Positions 21,183 through 33,100 of a DNA stretch of 64,000 bases are shown here, piece by piece. The notes under the pieces were generated by a model. That model made no database searches. It was not told the origin of the DNA and saw only the letters and a program-made list of their open reading frames with translations. Source of the DNA: Liolophura sinensis (lineage: Eukaryota; Mollusca; Polyplacophora; Chitonida; Chitonidae). Positions within the stretch are counted from its first letter, which is position 1. Every line of letters begins with the position of its first letter. The stretch covers positions 17,765,764 through 17,829,763 of the forward strand of contig NC_088306.1 in NCBI RefSeq assembly GCF_032854445.1, given 5' to 3'. The position numbers and the translations under genes are program-made.

Positions 21183-24100
21183 GTCAGTATATATCCAATA
21201 CAATGTAGTGCAAAGTTATCACTATCGGAGAGTAACAACTGTAAACAAATGGCTTGTTGAACTCCCAGACACTGATAAAAACTTCACACAAGATCAAAGA
21301 AGGAAACACAAATACCCTTAGCTAAAACCAATACATATAATTGAACAATGTAATATAAACAGTACAGCATTAGTATGTACAGTATACAAAGTAATGTAAA
21401 CAACAACAAAATATGTTTCTTACGGGGAATACAACAGGCACAATTCCAGTCCAAGCCTCAGTCCCTTCTCAGAGACTTCTGCAGAGGCTACGCAGATAGT
21501 AGAGTCTTCTGCTAATGTCAGACAGATATTACAGACTTCTTATGAGGCTACGCAGATAGTAGAGTCTTCTGCTAATGTCAGACAGATAATACAGACTTCT
21601 TATGAGGCTACGCAGATAGTAGAGTCTTCTGCTAATGTCAGACAGATAATACAGACTTCTTATGAGGCCACGCAGATAGTAGAGTCTTCTGCTAATGTCA
21701 GACAGATAATACAGACTTCTTATGAGGCTACGCAGATAGTAGAGTCTTCTGCTAATGTCAGACAGATAATACAGACTTCTTATGAGGCTACGCAGATAGT
21801 AGAGTCTTCTGCTAATGTCAGACAGATAATACAGACTTCTTATGAGGCTACGCAGATAGTAGAGTCTTCTGCTAATGTCAGACAGATAATACAGACTTCT
21901 TATGAGGCTACGCAGATAGTAGAGTCTTCTGCTAATGTCAGACAGATATTACAGACTTCTTATGAGGCCACGCAGTTAGTAGAGTCTTCTGCTAATGTCA
22001 GACAGATAATACAGACTTCTTATGAGGCTACGCAGATAGTAGAGTCTTCTGCTAATGTCAGACAGATAATACAGACTTCTTATGAGGCTACGCAGATAGT
22101 AGAGTCTTCTGCTAATGTCAGACAGATAATACAGACTTCTTATGAGGCTACGCAGATAGTAGAGTCTTCTGCTAATGTCAGACAGATAATACAGACTTCT
22201 TATGAGGCCACGCAGTTAGTAGAGTCTTCTGCTAATGTCAGACAGATAATACAGACTTCTTATGAGGCCACGCAGATAGTAGAGTCTTCTGCTAATGTCA
22301 GACAGATAATACAGACTTCTTATGAGGCCACGCAGTTAGTAGAGTCCTCTGCTAATGTCAGACAGATATTACAGATTTCTGCCAGGATCAGGCAGATATT
22401 ACAGACGTCTTATGAGGCCACGCAGTCAGTAGAGTCTTCTGCTAATGTCAGACAGATATTACAGATTTCTGCCAGGATCAGACAGATATTACAGACTTCT
22501 TATGAGGCCACGCAGTTAGTAGAGTCTTCTGCTAATGTCAGACAGATAATACAGTCTTCTGCCGGGATCAGGCAGATATTACAGACTTCTTATGAGACCA
22601 CGCAGTTAGTAGAGTCTTCTGCTAATGTCAGACAGATAGTACAGTCTTCTGCCGGAATCAGGCAGATATTACAGACTTCATATGAGACCATGCAGTTAGT
22701 AGAGTCTTCTGCCAATGTCAGACAGATAATACAGTCTTCTGCCGGAATCAGGCAGATATTACAGGCTTCTTATGAGGCCACGCAGTTAGTAGAGTCTTCT
22801 GCCGGGATCAGGCAGACATTACAGACTTCTTATGAGGCCACGCAGTCAGTAGGCTACAGTCTTCTACTGATGTCAGACAGATAGTACAGTCTTCTGCCGG
22901 GATCAGGCAGATATTACAGATCTCTGTCGAGGTCAATGAATGACTAGTATACACTTCACTTATACACTTGTCAAAGTCAGTAATAATAAGTCAATTGTCA
23001 AATCAATTTATTGATTAGAGAACGGAGTGATAAAAAATGATTCTTGATTGGATGCAGAAACAATAGGCAACGATAATGACCTAATAGTAAGACATACAAA
23101 AAACTACAACGGGAGTAGAAACTTTGGATTTTTACCTGGGTAGAGTGTCATGTCTGATTTGATCCTTACCTGGGTAGTGTGTCATCTCTGATTGGATTTT
23201 TTACCTAGGTAGAGTGTCATGTCTGATTGGATTTTGGGTCACCTATCATGTCTGATCTGACTTTTACCTTGGTCGCCTATCATGTCTGATCTGATTTTTA
23301 CCTGGGTAGACTATCATGTTTTAGTTCATTTTTACCTGGTAGAATGTCATGTCTGATTTCATTTTTGACTTGGTAGAGTGTCATGCCCGATTGGATTTTT
23401 GCCTGGGTAGTGTGTCAATTCTGATTTGATTTTTGCCTGGGTAGTGTGTCATGCGTAACCCACTCTTTCAAGCTAAACCGTCCGCACTAAAAAAAACATC
23501 TTGTGTGTCGATGTGTAGGCTACCCACCATCGAGGTAGTTCAACTTAATCATTAGATGATTAAATACAAAAAAAATTCTGTTTGAATATGACTAAATCTT
23601 TTGCAGACGAAAGGTTAAAAGGTCAGACAACGAACATCTGCTTGACAATTCTGAGAATGCGTGGCAAACAGATGATGGATGTGGTATGTATAATAAATAT
23701 ATACAGCCTAGACTTTATTAATCTATTCAGGGGAGATTACCCTGTAAAGCACTGTGTGCATAAGTGGGTCATAGCCAATTATAGGTTATATTCACGTAAC
23801 AGATCCCTATCGATATGACCTATATGTACTTGTACATACGCAGCTTCTCCCCTGAATAGATAAATATTTTTTGAACTCTAAGCTGCATTTATTCACTCCT
23901 TTCATTTTGCAAGACCCGTTTACGCTCTCTGAACTTATGCTGAATCTAGGCATCCAAATAGACATTCGTATACAATCCGCCAACCAAACATGGAAATTCC
24001 AGGCCGATGACCGCAAGACTAATTTCCAAAACAACGTCCAATACAAGCCATCGGTGCATTAAGAAAGTATATAATGATATTCTTATGGACACTTCTAAGG

Positions 24101-27100
24101 GTGTTTAAGGGCTTCATGTCCTAGTCAAAGATTTTGGTTTTCTCTCGTATTTAAATATGAAAAACGCTTGGCGTTTGAAACGTGTAAGGTATCCTAGACT
24201 CCAGATGGAACCATTGAAGTAACATGCCGAAGTCACCAGACATAACACCCTACCCGGTCACATTATACAGACAATGGACCAGCCAGGCAGAAAAGGCCAT
24301 TGAAGCGGTCAAACAACTAAAATGTAAACGTCCAATCTTAAAACTGCTCATAGTTATTCCTGATGAAACTTGTGAGATGCTTCAACCGTTTGTTAAAAGC
24401 ATTTGAAAAAGCGATTTTATTCATCCTGAATTTTAGAAACCGATTTATAATTTGCTTCCCAGAACAAGAAATCTGTGTTGATGATTTCGTCGTTGTCACT
24501 GAACAGCGCCGGTCCACTCGCGTCGAGGTGAGCAGTATTCTGGAGTACATCACAAGTCGACTTGCTGAAGAACATCCATTCCAAGATGAGTTCAAGGTTT
24601 GTGATGAAAGCTTGTGTTCAACGGGTGTCAAACAATATATAAATTAGTCTTTGATATATAATCAGCCATAGTCGGATTACATTACTTTTAGTCTAAGACA
24701 CTCTTAAATCAATGACATATACTAGACACAAAATTGATATGCAAAGACCCTGAGGCTGGATGTGCTTGAGTTCAATTTCTTTCTGCAGGAGCTTCCTGCC
24801 GGACTACTTTATGATCACGAGGAAGCATACAAGCCTGAGAACGAAGGACGATTCCGCTACCGAGGAATAGTTCCATGTAGGTATCACATTCTTTTACCTC
24901 GTTGTAAGACTCGGTTCGAGCTTTCGACCTCTATACTGAGCGTGATTATGGAGCTAAACTCGATTCGGTTAGTCTATCATAAGCGCCACGCATTTAGTTT
25001 AAGAGCTTCTCGGTAAACAGCGCGGAAAGCCTTTGACTATGTAAAGGTACCTCTATCGACGAGTGAAGATAAGAAACTTGTTTAACTCTCAGATCAGTGA
25101 TGTGCCTTAGACAAGATCAAACAAAGAAATACGAAGACGCTTGAATTAGTTCATATTAGTACATATATTTGAACAAAATAGACAAATAATACATCTAGCA
25201 ATAATATACGAAACAATAATTACAGATATATATGTATAGTCTCTAGTGATGTCAGCGTCTAAATTCGGATGGAATAGTCCGGCTTCCAAAGGCGAGTCAG
25301 TCCACGTAAATATAGAATCCACAGTCAAGAGGAATTCCTCAATCGACGGATGATAGGATGACAACGTCGGAAACGGCACGCTGACAATGGTTTATTCTTA
25401 CCTGTGAAGGTGTAACTTCTCAGGTTGGACAGGTTGACAGTAGCGTCAGCGATGCCGAGCTGGCGATGTTTGTTTCACTCCTCGAAAATATACACGAAGT
25501 CAATTTCACGGTAAATTGGGATGAAATGTAGGTGATCGCACAAAGAGACAATAAGCGATACAAGCTCCAAAATAACGTCTCAAAATAGCAATTGGCGAAA
25601 CACAAGCTCACAAAGTGCTCTGTACAGAAAATGGAGTACAAAAGACGAAAGTCGAATGGTGTGAAAGCCCATGTCTCCAAACCCAGTAAAATCCTTCACA
25701 GTGAATGACAGTAAATACGACTGCTCTCAAATGAACTTGAGTAAATTACTGCTTTTAAGTGAATTTAAATGGATGACTGCGAACTTCACAACTCCGTCGC
25801 TCGTATTTATAGATTAACGTAAAAGAAAATTCTGGATGGTTGATCATAAACATGTTTACAACACTGACACATATTTCCAGAATGTAGACTCTATTTACAA
25901 TGACACAAAACTCATGAACACCGAAGCCTTGTGAACTCGGGGCTGAATTACATTGCATGCTATAACATACACAGAGGGGAAAATGTAGGACAAACACTGG
26001 GATATAAAACAATGCAATCTCTTGTTGTTTGTTTTTGATTAGACTCGATTTGAATAGTCCGACCATTTCACGCCTCTGTATCGTTGTAGATGGCCGGTGA
26101 CAGTGCCGAGATATTTGCAGTGCTGCATCACTAAATTATCATGCCAAAGATATGTACAAATATATGATGATACAGATAAAGATATGATGGCCAAGACGTT
26201 CACTGTACACTGACACCAGGGAGTCCAACAGTTGATCTAAACCCCTTTTAAGTCTTGTCTGTTAGCGGAATAATGTAGCCAGTCTATTTCTTCTATCTAT
26301 ATACACATTGATATACGGCAAAAATAATCATACTTAAGGCACTCTTGCAGAATGAAGGCGGCATGGGATCCGTCAGTTGACCATGTGACATGCCAACAAT
26401 TACAACAAGAAACATTCTCCCTTACCTAAGTAGGGACTTACATCAACTTAACACTATATTTATTTATTTATTTGATTGGTGTTTTACGCCGTACTCAGGA
26501 ATATTTCACTTATACGACGGCGGCCAGTATTATGGTGGGTGGAAACCGGGCAGAGCCCGGGGGGAAACCCACGACCATCCCCAGGTTGTTGGCAGAGAGG
26601 AAGCGACCGCATTGTTGAGAGACTCCTGGGTCATTACGCTGCGCTAGTGCGCCAACCAACTGAACCAAGGAGGCCTCCCCTTAACACTACATGCACAGTA
26701 TATAACTCTACTTTTTTAAACTGAAAGTAAGCACATATGCTTAATTTTGACTCGCCGTATTTTTGGTTTATTACAAGAGGTACAAAATTTTCTGCTGACA
26801 GTAACACCACTAGCTGCATACTTTAAAATTTAAAAATTGATCATTACTTTACTCATGATGAGCTTCTACAGTTAGCCAACAAACGTATTCAACCTGCATT
26901 TTGATCACATTAAAACATGGTTAATATATTCATAAATATTATCATAATTCACATTAAACGCATGTGTTTGGATATAAACAAATTTACATTCAAATAAATT
27001 AATTAAACATGAATAGCATTCTTATTTAGAACATTATTATGCAAAGACGATATATACCAAGAAGTGTTCCCAAATACCCACCATACAAAAATATTTTCAA

Positions 27101-30100
27101 ATACCCTTTTCTACTGATAGAAAATATTAAAGGCTATGCTTCCAAATAAGTTTTCGACATTAATTTGATGGGTTTTTTTTTTTTTCTTTAAAGCTTCTGT
27201 TCCGGTTTCTTACCACCATAATGCTGTCCGCCGTCGTGGAAGTGAAATATTCTTGAGTAGGACGTTAAACACCAATCAATCAATCAAATATGCTATAACA
27301 ATAGCAGAATAGGTCTACATTCTAGCATTCATTTGAGGATGGTCGTGGGTTTTCTGGTGTCCCCTCAACAAAATAACAGCGTGGTTAATAGTTAATTGAC
27401 AGACACGGAATCCCCTCGTCCGCTTATACCGGTATTCACTTAGACTCTCATGATGCAAATAGCAAACAGGAGACATATGTGGTAATAGCAATAAGAAGCG
27501 GGGCTCGGCTCTATTGCGCTGTGCGCTCCTCATGAAGTTTGGAGAGAATACGGACGTTACAGAATATGTGCTATATAACTGCGCATGACTGACTCACAGC
27601 TGTATGGGTTTGTATTCCCGCGGAACGAGTGCAGTATCGACCCTGAGTAAGTATAGGCAGAACCAATATATGTTCTGTTTTAATACTGCACCATGTGTTT
27701 GGATACAGGGTCGGTGTAAAAAAAATCATAATTATACAATCGTTACGAAGGTTAGATGACGGATGAAGATAACAGAGTTGCATATGAAGCCGAATTATCT
27801 ACTGTGTATTCACAACTAGCACAGGGATAAGCTCTTCAGTGTGTCATGCGAAGCTACGTAATATTTATAATAACAGGGACAGTCTCAGGTTATCATCGTA
27901 CCCAGGACTTCAATAATCAAGACAGCCTTAGGTTATCGTCGTACCCAGGACTTCAATAACCAGACATTCTTAGGTGATCATCGTACTCAAGACTTCAACA
28001 ACCAGACAGTCTTAGCTTATCATCGTACTCAGGACTTCAACAACCAGACAAGCTTAGCTTATCGTCGTACCCAGCTAAAGTCCTTTCCTGTTATTAACAT
28101 GTATATATGTGTATGCGTCATTGCCATCCCACATCAAGAGTTGAAAGCTTCGATCAGCTAATCACACAATCTGTTTTGTTTTGTTTTGTTTTTTCTTTTT
28201 CTTTTTTTATTTTTTTTATTTTTTTTTTTATTTATTTTTTTTTTTCAATGTCTTCTAGACGATCACTCCAGGGTTATATTACGAACTCTAAGACCCACAC
28301 AGGAAACTGACTTCATCAACGCCTCCTACATTGATGTAAGTAAAGTTCGTGGGATCTTTCATCATGATTAATTCTGTAGAACTAAGTGGGAAGATCTTCC
28401 AGCAACCTGCGGATGGTCGTGGGTTTCTCCGGCCTCCGCCCGGTTTCCTCCCACCATAATGCTGGCAGCCGTCGTATAAGTGAAATATTCTTGAGCACGC
28501 CGTAAAACGCCAAATCAAATAAATTCTATAGAAAGGGAATATTCTCTATGAAAACAACAGTCTTGAATACTCAAGATATTTTAATTAAGATGTCTATTTT
28601 AGTCCTGTCTGCTCTTGCCTTGTAAGACATTGAAATTTGACTTCAATATGGTTCCCAGATTCAATGGGTTTCATTTTTGAAGATATTTGAAAGTTTAAAT
28701 AAATTTTTAAAAAGCCCGTTCCTCCCTTCTGTGTTTTAGGTAGGGTTTTTATATATGCACATATTAAATATATGCACTGGTGTCATTTTATTTGGATTTC
28801 CCGTTTTTATACCGAGTGCATTTGAGATGGTTTTTTTTCAGGGAGGATACATCGCTGCACAGGGTAAGTGGGTTCAGCTAATTCTAGGAAAACTACCCAA
28901 GACATAAAAAAACCGATGGAGTCGAAATAATTGTGTTGGCTGAGTTCATAGCATGGTGTTTCCTAAAAACAATTTTTTTCCTGCTGTTTGTCTTAAAACA
29001 TAAGTATACCTGGATTGCAAAATCCCATTCAAAGAAATATCTGTTTTTGTTGTCGTCGTTGTTGTTGTCTTTCCATCGAATCACATAAACTTACCTGGCA
29101 AACCTTGTGGGATAAAGCTTCAGTCGTGGCTGTGAAAGTTGTATTCAAACAGACCACCGCCTTATTCCGTGGCCGGCTGCCTTTGTGAAAAGCCTAGTTT
29201 TTTTTATAACCCTAACACACGAATGTGTTTCGTAACTTTATAGGTCCAACGTCAAACACGATCACGGAGTTCTGGAGGATGATATGGCAAGAAAGGTGTA
29301 GCCGTATAGTGATGCTGACCAACCTTCACGAGTGGGGAGTTGTGAGTTTTTTTTATTCTGTAGGCCTACTCTACTGTTTGTTTCCGGAATGGCACAACCT
29401 GACGTCTATCCACATTATCTATATACAACAACAACGTGATATACATCACGCAAGATCCTGTTTTGCAAACTTCCGTCTTGCAAATGGAGATATAACTACT
29501 TTTGTAACCTAGATATATAATAATTTATGTGGCGGAAGCGGTTCAATTCACGCTAAATGACGAACTCGATAAATGACGAACTCGAGTTATCTCCCTTAGA
29601 CGCTTGAAGTCAGATTTCAGTTAAAATTGGTCAGCCAATCGCAAGCGACCACCTGTCACATGTACTATTTGGCCGTTTTAACGATCAATGCAAAACTTTG
29701 CAATGCAACTTTACATATTATAAATGAATTCAAGATTACTTAGTGCATAGACGTATAGCATATTTTTTCTCCATGGGTTTAAACAAATAAAGTTTCCAAT
29801 TTTGGTAGTGAGCAAACAACAAAAACTACACCAGTTGATTATGGGTTATTTCTGAAAATGCTACGTTAAAAAATCAGAACAATTTTCATCCTAGCTATTT
29901 AAGTTAATGACGTGAATTATTGTTTGTGTTTGCAAAGGTGTGGGCTTAAAGCTTTGTGCACTTAATCAAAAGTTTTGTCGTTGAAAAGATGCAACACGGG
30001 TTCGAACCCATTGATAAGCTCATTTGGCATCGTCAAGTATTTTCTGTGAAACATTTGATGGTCACATCTGTAAACGGTTGATAACACACATTATGATGTC

Positions 30101-33100
30101 TTGTCTGAAGACGTTGATAACACACATATAGATGTTCTCATTTGATGATGAAGGTAACACGTGTTTTGATGGTTTCGTGTATAACACATATCTTGATGTC
30201 TCGTCTGAAGATTTTGATAACACACACATAGACGTTCTCATTTGAAGATGAGGATAACACGTATTTTGATGGTTTCGTGGATAACACATGGTTTCATTTG
30301 ACTTCAGAAAAAGGTGGAACAGTACTGGCCAGATGAAGGGGAAGTTCGATATGGCGACCTGGTCATCAAAATGGGAAGCGTCCAGCATTTCTCAAACACT
30401 CTTTTGAGAAGGCTTACAATTAACTTGGTACGTAATATTGATTATCAGCCCAACGGATAAATTCAAAATGATTTTTAACACAGATACATCAACGTCTTGT
30501 CAGTGACTGTAAATATAAGCTTAAGGACTTATTCAGAGAAAATAACCGCGGATGGTCGTGGGTTTCCCTGTCCGGTGCCCTCCCACAACAATGCTGGCTG
30601 TTGTCGTATATGTGACAGGCGTCGTCCACAGCAACTGTACTGTCATTGGAGATACCTCCCCTTGTAGCATTTTTTATGCCTGAAGATTTGCTGAATTTCC
30701 ACGTATCTTCTCGTGGTTACGATATAAGGTACTGAAAGTTACGTTTTTCTTACTTCTTCGTGTTATTGGTGCGATGTCATTGTAACAAAAGAGTAAACAC
30801 ACATGAGTTATGGTTAAGGTAGAGTGCCGTGAATACTTTGTGCGTGATGGATTTCAGTATTTCTTATTGTACGCAGAATTCTAGCAGTTAGCTCAGCGTT
30901 ACTATGTGACGAAAACTGAGCACTTCATGAGATATGAACGCAAAGTGTTTCCGTGCATTTTTCAATGGACTTTGTTTTGTGCACGCAGTGGACGCAGTGG
31001 ACGCAGTGGAGTCTAAATGCTTCCTTTAGAATTTACTGAGATACTGGTAGTTATACTGAAGCCATCAGATGTGATTTACTTGGATTGCACACACACACTT
31101 GTTAGGGAAATGAGAGTTCGCGATGTCAAACAGTAGTGAACTCAGTATTACCGTAAATATCAGTATTATGGTTTGTGATTACAGATGTTTGCATGTACTG
31201 TGAAATTCCATTCCCTTAAGAGTCAGTAGCTGTCCCACGTGAAGTTACACATGTAAGATAGTTGTCTGTAGGGAAAGATTCTCACCACTTTCATTTTCTG
31301 GAGTTCTTTTTTGGTTTTGTTGTTTGTTTGTTTTTTTGTTTTCTTGTTTTTTTTTTTGAATTCCTGTTTGTTCACTCTAAAAAAGGCTGAAAGGATCTGT
31401 GGCTTCTCATATGAATCGTAGTAACAATACAGGAACAATATATGGCCAAGGCATGTTTAGGCCTAATTACTCTTGCCATAGTTATTATATTGCTACATAC
31501 GTCCACGGCCATAAGATGCATGTTTCATTATTGAGATATTTCCTGTGTATGATGTAATCATAACACTTCATTGCAGTTAGTGACATAAAGTTCTGCTGAT
31601 AATGGACTGATGTATGCTAGGATGTGTGCAGCGGTTAAAGGATAAAGGATACTGCAGTACAGAATTGTCTGGTTGTTTGTAGTACACTGTAATAGTAAAG
31701 TATCAGTACTAAATCTGTATTGTTGTTTTTACAGGTAGGGTTATCTCCCATGTTTGTTTTCTCCTCTTGTTGTCAAGTGTGTCTTCGAGGTCAGGCAATA
31801 AATATAACGGCATTCCTGTGACAATGAAAACACGCCGTGTCTGCTGTGTTTTTTTTTTTTTTACTATGGCCCCCCTCACACATAAGTGGAACATTCTTGA
31901 GTACGGTGTAAAACATCAATCAAATAAATAAATGATTCTGAGACAAAGTCAACTAATGGATAAAGCCATTGTGAAAAAACATTGTGACTAAAATTGTGAA
32001 AATGTCCATATAGCTTTCGAAACAGAACTGTTAAAGAAAGTTTATTACATTGGATGATGTAAAGTTGACAACCAAACATTTCACTTAAATAATTAGCCAA
32101 ACTCTCTGACTGGAAAATTGTCAATTTTCTCGGATTATGGTCTATTTATGCCCTCAGGGTAACGAGTCACGTGAGGTGTTGCACTTCCTGTATCCTGACT
32201 GGCCGGATCATGACGTTCCCAGTGAAACGGCTGGTATCCTTCACTTCCGGTTCCAGGTTCACTCGGTTGACCGCCAGTCCACTGGGCCGATTGTCGTCCA
32301 CTGCAGGTAACTTCCACGGCACATATGTTTTCCTCGTGAACAGATGCTGTTCTAATATCTTCATATTGCAGTAGTTTATATAATATGTGAGTTCCGAGAA
32401 ATACTTTTGCCGTAAGGTTTAAATGTATTTGGTTTAAAGATATGCTTTATTTACATACGGAATAAAGTTAAACTTTACGCTTATATTTTTGCTCCGTTTT
32501 CAAATAGAAATAACATTGTAAGATGGCCATTTTACATATTTGTTTGGATTAGTAAAATTGTTATGTAAAGGATTGTGTACAGAAAAGGAGTAATAGATCC
32601 ATCTGAGCAAAAATATGGGTTGTAACGGAGCCACAAGGAGAAGCATATCATTCAAAACAATAATGGTAAAGGATATACCCCAAATCCAACTGGATATATA
32701 AGCATAGCACAAATTTGCATTATTTACGTCTGTGTGGTTAATAATAATAAAAATAACAATGGTTCAGTATTCATACGTGCACATGCATACTTCCAATCCA
32801 TATATGTTATATTCATATTCATACGTGCATAAATGGAAATATTTAAAAATTCATTTAAGTTCTCATCACCAAAGAGAAATACGACAGCAGTGATCTCTCT
32901 TGTGTGACCCGGCGTTAGGGTCTTAATACTTTCTGGTAGGTTATTCTAGTCAATGATGGTCGTAGATAGAAACTTTTTCTTAAAATGCTCTGTTCTACAA
33001 TGTACAGAGGTTAACTGGTTTGGTGATTTACAAAGTATGGTTATGATCTACTGTTCTGGGAGGAATATGGTCTGATAAAGTGCAAATGCCTGGGTTGTGA

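Noticed and set aside
21183-21321. Read-through of the transmembrane exon adding 45 residues
   Set aside because: A good donor (TTAG|gtcagt) and perfect in-phase continuation at 23607 make this intron; read-through could still occur but nothing favours it.
23582-23690. Frame MTKSFADERLKGQTTNICLT over the juxtamembrane exon
   Set aside because: Wrong frame; only the RRKVKRSDNEH frame joins both neighbours in phase.
28107-28371. Frames with FFFLFLFLFF stretches
   Set aside because: Translation of the T-rich tract before a phosphatase acceptor.
29990-30040. B-box-like GGGTTCGAACCC as a tRNA remnant
   Set aside because: No A-box or stem structure could be found around it.
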